IMG/VR virus record: IMGVR_UViG_3300042458_000756
Coordinates: 1 to 64,000 of that record
DNA from: a virus
Direction: 5' to 3' (one strand)
Length of the DNA stretch: 64,000 nucleotides
Part shown: piece by piece, positions 37,259 to 45,080 of the stretch
Layout of the letters: the number at the start of each line of letters is the position of its first letter
How positions within the stretch are numbered: position 1 is the stretch's first letter
Notes under the pieces: generated by a model
Database searches by the model: none
What the model was told of the DNA's origin: nothing
Seen by the model: only the letters and a program-made list of their open reading frames with translations
Position numbers and translations under genes: made by a program

Positions 37259-38443
37259 TTATCCTACAACTACTACTTTATATTCTCCAGCTGACGGGGC
37301 TATTGCAAAGTCTACTGTTACTGTATTTGAGCTAGTTCTTTTTACATCAGCTTCGACTTGTGCAAATGGGGATGCCGCTTCAAATATTTGAACTGTTACA
37401 TCGGCTGTGCCTAAGTTGTGTGTTATTGTATAGGATGTGGCAGATGCACCAAGTGTTTCTGCATACTTTCTAGCAATTGCATGGTAGGCTGTTCCATTAT
37501 TAGTTAATGTCCATGTATCAGATGTTTCATTCCATAGAATTTCTACGTCTGTCTCTAGTCCACGCTCTACTGTTATTCCTGCGTCTGTTGTTGGGGTGCC
37601 AGCAAAATTACTATTTAGTTTTACCTTATTATCTTCAATATTAATCTGTGTTGTGTTTACAGAGTTAACGGTTCCAATAACATTTAAGTTTCCACCAACT
37701 TGTAAGTTACCAGTAATTTCTACGTTGTCTGGCAAGCCTACTGTTACGGCTGCATTGTGTCCACTATTTGGAGAAACAGTAACTTCGTTTGCTGTTCCAA
37801 TAATAGTTGCTACATAGTCGCCTGTTGTTTGTGAATCTAAATTAATATCTTTTACGGTTACTACGCCTGCATTTACATTAAAGTCTGCTGCATCAAAAGA
37901 AGCAATACCTTTATTTGTTGTAGATGCATCTTCCCCAGAAATTGTAATCGTGTTGTTTGTTACAGCAACATCAATTCCTTCTCCGCCATTTACAGCCAAT
38001 CCTTCTGTAAGAAGAGATATCGCGGTAGTTCCAGTGTCTCCAGTTATTGAAAGATCAGTTGCAACATTTACTTCGCTGGCAGCAGTTAGTCTACCTTGCT
38101 GATCTACTGTAAATGTAGGTATCTTTGTTTGTGATCCATATGTTCCAGCAGTTACTGCTGTGTCGTCTAAATCTAATGTTGTTACGCCTGATGAATCTGA
38201 GTAAGTTCCTGTTAATCCAACTCCGCCAGCAATAGAGGAACCAATTAAATCTTGAATTACTTCAGTAGATCCAGATGTTGGTGTCCACTCTGTTCCGTTG
38301 TAGAAATAAAGTACATGTGTTCCTGTATCAAAGTAAATTTGACCAGCAACTGGTGATGAAGGGGCAGCCCCTAAATTTTGGATTCTAGCATTAAGGAGCT
38401 CATTCTTATTGAGATCAATGCTAACTAAAAACTTTTTTGCCAT
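37259..38443 (-). CDS. Tail fibre / virion structural protein
   Basis: 394 residues with the same IYF...L.FYNG.EW tag near residues 37-53, a long Thr/Gly/Val beta region (NLQVGGNLNVIGTVNSVNTTQINIEDN) like many marine-phage structural proteins, and a C-terminal SYTITHNLGTADVTVQIFEA domain. AAGGAG is upstream. Likely trimeric fibre. Confidence 0.75.
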   Translation of the reverse strand: MAKKFLVSIDLNKNELLNARIQNLGAAPSSPVAGQIYFDTGTHVLYFYNGTEWTPTSGSTEVIQDLIGSSIAGGVGLTGTYSDSSGVTTLDLDDTAVTAGTYGSQTKIPTFTVDQQGRLTAASEVNVATDLSITGDTGTTAISLLTEGLAVNGGEGIDVAVTNNTITISGEDASTTNKGIASFDAADFNVNAGVVTVKDINLDSQTTGDYVATIIGTANEVTVSPNSGHNAAVTVGLPDNVEITGNLQVGGNLNVIGTVNSVNTTQINIEDNKVKLNSNFAGTPTTDAGITVERGLETDVEILWNETSDTWTLTNNGTAYHAIARKYAETLGASATSYTITHNLGTADVTVQIFEAASPFAQVEADVKRTSSNTVTVDFAIAPSAGEYKVVVVG

Positions 38444-38455
38444 TTTCTTTCTCCT

Positions 38456-38890
38456 TTATGACAGATATGCTGTCCCTGAAAACGGTTGCGCCATAGTCAG
38501 TGTTATTTGATTAATACTATTATAGTCTATTCCAGTTTCTAATATGTCTCCAGCGCTGGACTTCACGGTTACATTTGGGTTGAACCCAAGATTATGATTT
38601 ATCCGAACTGAATATATGCCATTGACTGGGCCAGTTACTTGTGCCATTTCCCATGGATAGGTCAAAGAAATTTGTTTATCCAGGATAAAGCTATTGTTTA
38701 TATTCCAGGTATTTGTTGCAGCTTTGGGACCCCAAAACCTTGTTGTGTTTGTATCAAAATAAAAGTCTCCTGGCACTCCCAATGTGTTGTCTGGGTTTCC
38801 GCCTCCACTTATTATTGTTCTTCCAGGGGCTCCAGTAGACCTTACTACAACAAGTGGGTTGTTTTCTGTGACTATTAACCTTGTTGCCAT
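38456..38890 (-). CDS. Small virion protein with the HNLG-type end domain
   Basis: 144 residues. The C-terminal half (YSVRINHNLGFNPNVTVKSSAGDILE) resembles the end domain of the neighbouring 394-residue protein (THNLGTADVTVQIFEA), and GDFYFDTNTTRFWG resembles its N-tag. The start overlaps the previous stop. Confidence 0.7.
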   Translation of the reverse strand: MATRLIVTENNPLVVVRSTGAPGRTIISGGGNPDNTLGVPGDFYFDTNTTRFWGPKAATNTWNINNSFILDKQISLTYPWEMAQVTGPVNGIYSVRINHNLGFNPNVTVKSSAGDILETGIDYNSINQITLTMAQPFSGTAYLS

Positions 38891-39234
38891 TATACTGTTA
38901 CCGCCCTATTTAATGTCATATATCCTTCTAATAATCTTGTCTTATTGACACTAGGATCAACCAGCACAAGATCGTATGCAGATTTTGGGAAAAACATTTT
39001 GTTTGTTCTATCTGCAGATATCGATATTTGTATTTTGCCTTCTACTGGACTTATGGTTAGTCCGTCTTGTTCTGTTAATGTAAACGCTAGCTTTTTTCCG
39101 CCTTGAGTATCTCTAACTTGAAGTTTTGCTGTGTGGTTATGAAGCTGAATGGGTGTTTGATCTTCGTCTAGGTATTGAACCTCAAACGTAAACGTTGTAT
39201 TTTGATCAACTTCAAAATTCTTTTGCGCTGCCAC
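38890..39234 (-). CDS. Baseplate-type beta protein
   Basis: 114 residues, mostly beta, with TFTFEVQYLDEDQTPIQL and YDLVLVD segments like the N-terminal domain of BppU/baseplate proteins. It lies at the head of the fibre block. Role inferred from pattern and position. Confidence 0.6.
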   Translation of the reverse strand: MAAQKNFEVDQNTTFTFEVQYLDEDQTPIQLHNHTAKLQVRDTQGGKKLAFTLTEQDGLTISPVEGKIQISISADRTNKMFFPKSAYDLVLVDPSVNKTRLLEGYMTLNRAVTV

Positions 39235-39249
39235 ATTTACCCCTAAATT

Positions 39250-39281
39250 AGAAAAGCCCTTATGCCAATTTTAGCATAAGG
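39250..39281 (-). terminator. Terminator after the holin-like gene
   Basis: An 8-bp perfect stem, CCTTATGC/GCATAAGG, with an 8-nt loop is followed on the minus strand by GCTTTTC. Confidence 0.7.
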
Positions 39282-39302
39282 ACCTTCCCAATCAACTACA
39301 AC

Positions 39303-39542
39303 TTAGGCTTTGTTGACAAATCCAAAATTCTTATCGTTTGGATTTAATGCCTTTAAAATTACGGGTGCGACTGCTGCAACTCCGCCGAGCAATAAATCTC
39401 TAGGATTTGTATTGCCTGTCATATATAGCGCTAATGCTGCTGAAAGAAATGCTCTTCCGTAGCTTGCTAATGCTGCTAGTATCTGTTCTTGCATAGTTAC
39501 CTTTCCATCTTTATTTAAATCTGCTTTTGCAAATTTAGCCAT
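39303..39542 (-). CDS. Holin-like membrane protein with EF-hand
   Basis: 79 residues. Residues ~7-19 form an EF-hand-like loop (DLNKDGKVTMQEQ, with Asp-Asn-Asp-Gly and Glu at position 12). Two hydrophobic segments follow (about 27-42 and 50-65). Size and topology suit a phage holin, and short actinophage holins with similar tails are known. AAGGAGAT precedes the start. The calcium loop in front of the membrane part is unusual. Confidence 0.6.
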   Translation of the reverse strand: MAKFAKADLNKDGKVTMQEQILAALASYGRAFLSAALALYMTGNTNPRDLLLGGVAAVAPVILKALNPNDKNFGFVNKA

Positions 39543-39611
39543 TTTATTATCTCCTTGTGGGCAATTTGCCCTTGGAATTTTCGGCCTTGGCCGAATACTA
39601 TAATTCTACCA

Positions 39612-41546
39612 CTATGCTGAAATATCTACAAGCTCGCAATTACCGTCTGAGCTACAGGCAAGGGTGGCAGAGGGTGAAGTTCCATCTTCTGTCTCATAAA
39701 ATGAAAGGTCTTCCCATCTAATGCTCTTTGGCATTTTCCCCAAAAGGCTTTCATATTCTTCTTTTGAAACCTCTTGATATGGCGCCTGCTTGTATGTGTG
39801 GTCTGAGTGAGGAAGGAAAGAAATTCCAGAAACCTCGTCAAAATTCTTATATACCCAAGCGCCAACTTCCATCCACTCTTCTTCTTTTACAGAAACAGTA
39901 ATAGATGGCTTGTGCTCACACCATGCACGTTGATAAACTAGCCAAATGTCTAAGTGCTGAATAGCAGTTAAGTCGTTTCTAACAATTGAGCCTTCTGGTG
40001 CTTTTACTGGAAACGAAAAAACATATGTTTCGTTTGGCTTCATTACATCATCTTCTACTGGGATGCCGACTTCCTTTAAAAATGTAGAAATTGGATCCCC
40101 TTTTGAGCCACGAACAGTACGAATGTAATATGGTGAATGCCATGGGTGCATTCCTGAAGATACTCCAACTAATTGAGATACCGTTCCTGAAGGTTTTACG
40201 CATGTAATAGCTGCTGACTCTGGGATTCCAATTTTTCCAGATTCTTCTCTGTTAATCTCTCTTGCTTTTTCACGCAATGTCATTAGAAATGACTCAAGCA
40301 TAACTATATCTTCTTTGCCAGACATAAATTTGTGACCAAACTGTCCAGTCAATGAAACTCCAAGAAGTCTTTCTTCTTCTGTGTTGTCTTTCCAAATTTT
40401 ACGAAGATACTTAAAGTCTGTTAGGGTTGATTGCCAAGTCCCAAGAATTGTTGCAAGCTCAACTTTGCGCTGGATGTCTTTCTTTGTATCGTTTTCACGT
40501 AATACAACTTCTGAAAGGTTACAAAACTGATAAGGACGTAAAATAATTTCTGAACACGGGTTAGTTCCGTAGTGTATATCTGGATCTCTTCTTCCAAACT
40601 TTGATGCTTGGGCTTGAGCTGCGGCCACATTGTATATGCCTCGCTCTCCTGATTTTGAGTCATATAAAGATTTCCATTCTGCAATAAATTGCTCCATCTG
40701 TGGCTTTCTTGAATATGCAACAGAATTGTTTGACAAAGCACGTTGTGGGCTTTGCTCCCACCAATTTCCTGATTTGGCTTGAGCCATTTCAATGTCATTA
40801 ATATTTGAAAGAGATATCATTGCTGATCTGCGAACCCCTCCAACTACAACAACCTCACCAATCTTGCACATAATGTCATGGCATTCAATTGGCTTTAAAT
40901 TTCTTCCTGCAGCGTTCTTAAACTTTGCAATTGTAAAATCAAATAGATTAATAAGCGGCTGTGGTCCTGAAGACCTTCCACCCATGGTCTTTAATCTTGC
41001 GCCTGCGGGACGAACTTTAGAAACATCAATAGCTGGAATATGTCCAGTCCAAAGTAAAGCAAGCAATTCACGATAAGCTTTTGCCCAACCTTGTTTTGAA
41101 TCTTCAACAACAATTACTGTGTCTGATTTTTCAAGTTTCTCTGGGACTGACGGGAGCTTGTTAATATATTTATATTCTACTGAGAATCCGACACCAGTTC
41201 CACACATAAGAACATACATTGTTTCATCAAATGAGCGGGGAGAATCAACTGGAAGAAAAGCACAGTTGTATCCAGCCACATTATCTCTTTCTAGAGCAGC
41301 ACCTGAAGTCATTACTGATCTCATAGATGGCATTACATTTCGTTCAAAAACAAACTCTTTTAATTCCGCAACTAGCTTTTCATTTGGAATATAATTATAG
41401 TTTGTTTTTAAATGATTAGTCATAAAGTTAAAGTATCTATCTACTGTTTCTCCCCATGTTTCTCTACGACCTTCTGTTTCTACCCATTTTGCATATCTAG
41501 ATAGAGCAATAAAGTTTTCATAAGGATTTTCAATAGTTTGTGACAT
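39612..41546 (-). CDS. nrdJ: Adenosylcobalamin-dependent ribonucleoside-triphosphate reductase (class II)
   Basis: 644 residues. It reduces ribonucleotides to deoxyribonucleotides with coenzyme B12, without oxygen or a second subunit. Key residues are visible: Cys95 (NCAFLP), the Asn329-Pro-Cys331-Ser-Glu333 active-site loop and Cys342 (CNLSE), 11 residues on as in the Lactobacillus leichmannii enzyme, plus a C-terminal Cys pair (CSSDGNC) that recycles the disulfide. The pattern is the monomeric class II type. It heads the minus-strand block; a palindrome-rich gap follows its stop (39577-39600). It supplies dNTPs for phage replication. Confidence 0.95.
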   Translation of the reverse strand: MSQTIENPYENFIALSRYAKWVETEGRRETWGETVDRYFNFMTNHLKTNYNYIPNEKLVAELKEFVFERNVMPSMRSVMTSGAALERDNVAGYNCAFLPVDSPRSFDETMYVLMCGTGVGFSVEYKYINKLPSVPEKLEKSDTVIVVEDSKQGWAKAYRELLALLWTGHIPAIDVSKVRPAGARLKTMGGRSSGPQPLINLFDFTIAKFKNAAGRNLKPIECHDIMCKIGEVVVVGGVRRSAMISLSNINDIEMAQAKSGNWWEQSPQRALSNNSVAYSRKPQMEQFIAEWKSLYDSKSGERGIYNVAAAQAQASKFGRRDPDIHYGTNPCSEIILRPYQFCNLSEVVLRENDTKKDIQRKVELATILGTWQSTLTDFKYLRKIWKDNTEEERLLGVSLTGQFGHKFMSGKEDIVMLESFLMTLREKAREINREESGKIGIPESAAITCVKPSGTVSQLVGVSSGMHPWHSPYYIRTVRGSKGDPISTFLKEVGIPVEDDVMKPNETYVFSFPVKAPEGSIVRNDLTAIQHLDIWLVYQRAWCEHKPSITVSVKEEEWMEVGAWVYKNFDEVSGISFLPHSDHTYKQAPYQEVSKEEYESLLGKMPKSIRWEDLSFYETEDGTSPSATLACSSDGNCELVDISA

Positions 41547-41748
41547 TTACTATACGACCTTTTCTCCGCCTTGCGGTGCTAATTTTAAGTGAAGTCCTAG
41601 TGTATCAAACTTTTATTTAATGGTCTAGGGGTTAAAAATATTTTTAAAAATATCATTATGTGAGATAGTGTTTTGGTCAACTAACTTGACAGATCTTTGT
41701 ATTTAATGATACTCTTAGAGTTCGTTATCTCTATAGGAGGAAATGCCA
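41547..41748. other. Divergent intergenic region
   Basis: Separates the leftward nrdJ/structural block from the rightward lysis genes. It holds the plus-strand promoter at 41686-41713 and, on the minus strand, a possible TGATACACT -10 near 41600. No ORF is seen. Confidence 0.6.
41686..41713 (+). promoter_or_regulatory. Sigma-70-type promoter for the lysozyme gene
   Basis: TTGACA and GATACT separated by 16 nt. This is a conventional -35/-10 pair, unlike the TGTCAG promoters of the right arm. Confidence 0.6.
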
Positions 41749-42297
41749 ATGGAGAATATAAAGCAACAGTTTAGCGATTTAGTTCGTGACTGGACAATAA
41801 TAGCAGTGACAACACTGTTTTTGTTTTCTGGACAACCATCATCTAGCGCTTTAACTGTAGTAGCACCTTTAGTGAAAACTGAAGCCCAATTAAAGCAAGA
41901 AGTCTTAGATAGCTTTAGTAAAGAAATTTACAAACCATCTGAGATGCTTACAGACAAAGAGTTAAAACTATTACTTGAGACTGTAGGATTCGAAGGAGTA
42001 GGCCTTAAAAAAGCTTGGTCCATAGCAAAGCGTGAATCTAATGGAAGACCGCTTGCATATAACGGGAATAGGAATACAGGAGACAGTTCTTACGGACTGT
42101 TTCAGATAAACATGATTGGAAATCTTGGTCCTACAAGACTTGAGAAATTTAATCTACAGAGTAACAAAGAGTTATTCGACCCAGTAACAAACGCAGAGAT
42201 AACGTACTATATGACTAATGGCGGTATTGATTGGTCAGCTTGGAAGGGTATGACCCCAAGAGCTAAGGAATTTTTATTAAAATTTCCGACAAAGTAA
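41749..42297 (+). CDS. Secreted lysozyme-like/transglycosylase protein
   Basis: 182 residues from the second ATG (41749), which is correctly spaced from AGGAGG; the ATG at 41743 is too close. Residues ~14-36 are a signal or anchor segment (DWTIIAVTTLFLFSG). The C-terminal domain has the lysozyme-fold pattern: catalytic Glu96 (AKRESNG), then GDSSYGLFQINMIG. It would cut cell-wall glycan, either as endolysin or for entry; the signal segment suggests a holin-independent export route. Confidence 0.78.
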   Translation: MENIKQQFSDLVRDWTIIAVTTLFLFSGQPSSSALTVVAPLVKTEAQLKQEVLDSFSKEIYKPSEMLTDKELKLLLETVGFEGVGLKKAWSIAKRESNGRPLAYNGNRNTGDSSYGLFQINMIGNLGPTRLEKFNLQSNKELFDPVTNAEITYYMTNGGIDWSAWKGMTPRAKEFLLKFPTK

Positions 42298-42307
42298 AGG
42301 AGATGGG

Positions 42308-42517
42308 ATGAGGATACAATACGTATCAACCTACATCTCCATGTCAGAAGAAGGATTGGTTGAAAAGCTTTTATGCCCAGTAGACCAATCCATTCTTTTT
42401 TGTAATCAGACTATTTCAGATGAGGTATACTTATATTGCCTATCTTGTGAGTATAAAAAAGCATTAGGGCTAGCAACTTATCAGAATATAGTTGCTCAGG
42501 TGGATAAAAATGTGTAA
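42308..42517 (+). CDS. Small zinc-ribbon-like protein
   Basis: 69 residues with Cys pairs (LLCPVDQ and YCLSC) that could form a zinc ribbon. AAAGGAGATGGG precedes the ATG. It overlaps the next small gene. Function unknown. Confidence 0.7.
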   Translation: MRIQYVSTYISMSEEGLVEKLLCPVDQSILFCNQTISDEVYLYCLSCEYKKALGLATYQNIVAQVDKNV

Positions 42518-42626
42518 AGAAGAATGTATTTGTAAATTAGAAACTGAGTCTGCTCCAATTCAAGTGACAGACGCAATGGGTAGAGAGGTTTTTTGGCTAG
42601 ATGCAGGAAGACCAGAAGGACAATAA
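42510..42626 (+). CDS. Small Cys-containing protein
   Basis: 38 residues (MCKEECICKLE...), three Cys near the N-terminus. It overlaps both neighbours (8 and 26 nt), consistent with a compact operon. Unrecognised. Confidence 0.55.
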   Translation: MCKEECICKLETESAPIQVTDAMGREVFWLDAGRPEGQ

Positions 42627-42819
42627 TATATCAACCTCTGATTTAGAGGATAATTTACCTATGGTAACTTATATAATGCTTCACAGAATATATGACGTAT
42701 TGACGCTATTGGCAAATAAAGTTGTCGGTGGAGAAGATACTCAAAAAATGGTAGAATATCATAACCAGGGCTATCTGCTTGGACCAGCCCCATCATTTAA
42801 ACCAAACGAGGAAGAATAA
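42601..42819 (+). CDS. Small acidic protein
   Basis: 72 residues with a central amphipathic helix (MLHRIYDVLTLLANKV) and acidic ends. It overlaps the previous gene in another frame. Unrecognised. Confidence 0.6.
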   Translation: MQEDQKDNNISTSDLEDNLPMVTYIMLHRIYDVLTLLANKVVGGEDTQKMVEYHNQGYLLGPAPSFKPNEEE

Positions 42820-42820
42820 A

Positions 42821-43009
42821 ATGGAAAAAGAAAAAGTAGTGCTTTTAATGCTTGAAAAATTAAACAATGACACACGATTTGCTGGCGTATCTAGCGGAGC
42901 AGATATTGCAGACGTAGAACAACAAATAATTAAAAACCAGCCGTTCCTTGAATGGCAAATGGGTAACATGTACGACACTCTTGTTGAAAAAGGTATTATT
43001 ATTCCTTGA
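42821..43009 (+). CDS. Small helical protein
   Basis: 62 residues. The start at 42821 (MEKEKVVLLML) is 1 nt after the previous stop and is preceded by GAGGAAG. It is the last gene before a strong terminator. Unrecognised. Confidence 0.68.
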   Translation: MEKEKVVLLMLEKLNNDTRFAGVSSGADIADVEQQIIKNQPFLEWQMGNMYDTLVEKGIIIP

Positions 43010-43070
43010 CATTAAATCTTTATTAACTTATAATAAAGTGTTGGTTGAGATTATTCTCCCAATTGTAAAG

Positions 43071-43105
43071 CCCCCTTTTGGATCCGCCTCCGAAGGGGGT
43101 TTTTT
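43071..43105 (+). terminator. Rho-independent terminator
   Basis: CCCCCTT/AAGGGGG stem, then TTTTTT. It closes the 41.7-43.0 kb operon. Confidence 0.9.
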
Positions 43106-43118
43106 ACATCTCTGGTGG

Positions 43119-43124
43119 TATAAT
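43119..43124 (+). promoter_or_regulatory. Extended -10 promoter, near-leaderless
   Basis: TGGTATAAT, with the ATG of the next gene 9 nt downstream, so the mRNA would have a leader of about 3 nt. Confidence 0.45.
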
Positions 43125-43133
43125 AATTATATA

Positions 43134-43292
43134 ATGGCAAGGGACCACTTTTCGCAAGCATCAAGGAATCCTAGGTATAACAGCAGTTTTTATAAAAACC
43201 AGGAGTCTAAAGAAGCCACGTCGGAAATCAAAATTGAATTATTTTTTTTAAAAATATTTTCTAAACTAAAAAGAATGGCTGGCAAAAAATAA
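43134..43292 (+). CDS. Small basic protein
   Basis: 52 residues with a Lys/Phe-rich C-terminus (FFLKIFSKLKRMAGKK), possibly membrane-active or nucleic-acid-binding. Its stop overlaps the next gene's start (TAATG), so it is probably translated with the oxygenase-CDGSH gene. Unrecognised. Confidence 0.55.
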   Translation: MARDHFSQASRNPRYNSSFYKNQESKEATSEIKIELFFLKIFSKLKRMAGKK

Positions 43293-44131
43293 TGTTTACA
43301 GATAATCCAAACGTTGAGCAAATAGCAGACCAGGTCTGGGTATATAGAAACTTTATAACAGAAGAAGAAAACGAAACTATACTGCGTCTTATGAAAGAGC
43401 ATGAAGAGTCATACAAAGACTCTAAAGATGCGTTTATTTTTGAAGATCAGTATATAGACTGGTACAAGGACAAAACTGGACCACTGATGCCAGAGCTTAA
43501 GCCAATATGGGACAGAATATCTATGTTGATATATCCAGAACATTACATCCACCCACAGCTTTTTGTAAATGTTATGCGTCCTGGAGATGACGGAATGTTT
43601 GTACACGCAGATAGCCCTGGCATGAATATGGAACACGATTTAACACAGCTAGACCGATGGTCAACATGCTGCAGACTTAGCCATGGAATTGTTGCTTATT
43701 TGGGAAATTACGAAGGCGGAGAAATATTTTACCCAAACATAGAAAAAGACGGCACAGTTAAGGATCGACCAGGAGACCCAGATGATTGCCTTCAGGTAAA
43801 TGTTAGACCTAGAGATATTGCAATACATGGAGCCACTCACCCTTGGGAACACGGAGTAAGGCAAATAACTAGTGGGATTAGATTTGCTTATTCAAACTTC
43901 TGTATGGAAAAAGAACACGCACCAGGAACTTATGAATTGTTTAACCCAGACAAGCACCCTTTGATGTCGGACCCAGAAGAGATTAAACTTTGGAACAATA
44001 CTGTTTATCCTGAAACAACATTTTGCAAAAAGAAATGTATTTGTGGTCAATCAGCAGATTTTCCTTATTGCGATAACACCCACAAGATTATTAATAAGAA
44101 GAAACAAGAAGAAGGCAATTCAGACATTTAG
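43292..44131 (+). CDS. 2OG-Fe(II) oxygenase fused to CDGSH iron-sulfur domain
   Basis: 279 residues. Residues ~1-215 are an oxygenase with His105-x-Asp107, distal His187 and Arg197, and a core YLGNYEGGEIFY. Residues 245-264 match the CDGSH signature: Cys249-x-Cys251, Ser254, Pro258, Cys260-Asp261 and His264, the three-Cys-one-His set that holds a [2Fe-2S] cluster; the usual Gly is Asn262. The cluster could pass electrons to the iron centre or keep it reduced. It is the only plus-strand member of the ten oxygenases here. Confidence 0.88.
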   Translation: MFTDNPNVEQIADQVWVYRNFITEEENETILRLMKEHEESYKDSKDAFIFEDQYIDWYKDKTGPLMPELKPIWDRISMLIYPEHYIHPQLFVNVMRPGDDGMFVHADSPGMNMEHDLTQLDRWSTCCRLSHGIVAYLGNYEGGEIFYPNIEKDGTVKDRPGDPDDCLQVNVRPRDIAIHGATHPWEHGVRQITSGIRFAYSNFCMEKEHAPGTYELFNPDKHPLMSDPEEIKLWNNTVYPETTFCKKKCICGQSADFPYCDNTHKIINKKKQEEGNSDI

Positions 44132-44186
44132 TGCGAAAGTGCAAAAGTGAAAAAATTGAAGTGCGGCGGCGGTAGAAGAACCCATT

Positions 44187-44456
44187 TTAGAATTTAGCAT
44201 CATACAGGGGATCTCCACTATATTCGTATATTAGATTCATTAATAATAAACAGCTTGTATGCGATTCTAAGTACCATATGTCACATACCCCTGAACTTGC
44301 ATTCAAACATTCCTCTAATCGGCTCTTGAGACCTTTTAAGACCCATTCTAGCGAAGACCTAGCCATAAGATTGTTAGCTTCAAAATAATTATTTTCTTGA
44401 TATCGAACTTCGGCTAGATATTTCGCTAACTTGTCCGATATGTCCTTATTTATCAA
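44187..44456 (-). CDS. Unrecognised protein, non-ATG start
   Basis: 89 residues from a TTG at 44456. The frame stays open upstream to 44507 and would add LNCYICRNR, a likely zinc CxxC. It is in frame with the 49-residue gene upstream, separated only by one TAG (44508-44510). Later Cys/His (GVCDIWYLESHTSC) could complete a zinc site, so the longer form by amber readthrough or a non-AUG start is possible. Confidence 0.55.
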   Translation of the reverse strand: MINKDISDKLAKYLAEVRYQENNYFEANNLMARSSLEWVLKGLKSRLEECLNASSGVCDIWYLESHTSCLLLMNLIYEYSGDPLYDAKF

Positions 44457-44507
44457 AATAGACCTATTACGACATATATAGCAATTAAGCTGAAGATTTG
44501 TAAAGCT

Positions 44508-44657
44508 CTATAGACTGGGAAGTTCATCGTCTATGTCCTCATTTAGGTCAAAATCAAAGATTTCTCTTTCCCCCGCCCAATTTAGAAATTTAGACAATGC
44601 AAGTCCTGAAAGGATTGCTGTCGCAATTAGACTTATCAATGCCCATAACTTCTTCAT
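44508..44657 (-). CDS. Small single-pass membrane protein
   Basis: 49 residues (MKKLWALISLIATAIL...), one membrane segment at ~4-22 and an acidic tail. AGGA precedes the ATG. It ends in an amber codon, after which the same frame stays open. Confidence 0.65.
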   Translation of the reverse strand: MKKLWALISLIATAILSGLALSKFLNWAGEREIFDFDLNEDIDDELPSL

Positions 44658-44664
44658 ATATATC

Positions 44665-44772
44665 CTAGTTGACTGAGATTATTAGTATCGATATCATGAT
44701 TACTAATAGAATACAAATTGATCTTACTTTTTTTCTTCTTGGCCATTCTTGAGGTACTTTTACATTATTCAT
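44665..44772 (-). CDS. Small membrane protein
   Basis: 35 residues with a basic N-terminal half (PRRKKVR) and a hydrophobic C-terminal helix. GGAGTAG precedes the ATG. It lies between a tRNA and another small membrane gene. Unrecognised. Confidence 0.6.
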   Translation of the reverse strand: MNNVKVPQEWPRRKKVRSICILLVIMISILIISVN

Positions 44773-44786
44773 TTTCTACTCCATTG

Positions 44787-44861
44787 TAGGGATATTGGGA
44801 TTTGAACCCAAAGTCGTTTGTATATAAGACAAATGCTTTAACCAGATTAAGCTATATCCCC
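44787..44861 (-). tRNA. tRNA-Ile (anticodon UAU)
   Basis: 75 nt with a 7-bp acceptor (GGGGATA/TATCCCU, one G-U pair), U8-A9, D-stem GCTT/AAGC, anticodon stem TTTGT/ACAAA with loop CTTATAT (anticodon TAT), T-stem TTGGG/CCCAA, loop TTCAAAT and discriminator A. CCA is not encoded. It reads AUA, common in this AT-rich genome but rarer in higher-GC hosts. Confidence 0.88.
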
Positions 44862-44941
44862 TAGTTTATATATAGTTGTAGGATTAACCCACATATATTA
44901 ACTAGGACTACTATAATCCCGATCTTAAGCATTAATTTCAT
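44861..44941 (-). CDS. Tiny membrane peptide
   Basis: 26 residues, nearly all hydrophobic (KIGIIVVLVNICGLILQ). Its ATG overlaps the preceding stop (ATGA). Small size makes it tentative. Confidence 0.4.
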   Translation of the reverse strand: MKLMLKIGIIVVLVNICGLILQLYIN

Positions 44942-45060
44942 TTCCCGCCCTTTGTTTGCTGAACAACTTTTTCTATGCACTTTGTGCAAAAATTCTCAAG
45001 TATGCCTTTAGCGTTAATACGCTCTACATACTTTGGGTTTTCGCAAAAGTCACATTTCAT
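44938..45060 (-). CDS. Zinc-ribbon mini protein
   Basis: 40 residues with two CxxC pairs (CDFC and CTKC), the layout of a zinc ribbon. TATACT lies 6 nt before the ATG, so it appears leaderless. Nucleic-acid binding is likely for such proteins but not shown. Confidence 0.7.
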   Translation of the reverse strand: MKCDFCENPKYVERINAKGILENFCTKCIEKVVQQTKGGK

Positions 45061-45066
45061 AATATT

Positions 45067-45072
45067 AGTATA
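45067..45072 (-). promoter_or_regulatory. Leaderless promoter (-10 TATACT)
   Basis: TGGTATACT on the minus strand, exactly 6 nt before the ATG at 45060. Confidence 0.5.
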
Positions 45073-45080
45073 CCATGATT

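Noticed and set aside
42948-43292. 114-codon plus-strand frame
   Set aside because: It runs through a strong terminator; only its last 52 codons, after a promoter and a new ATG, look real.
43190-43864. Minus-strand frames opposite the oxygenase-CDGSH gene
   Set aside because: Short antisense shadows without ribosome sites, rich in Phe/Ile/Cys.
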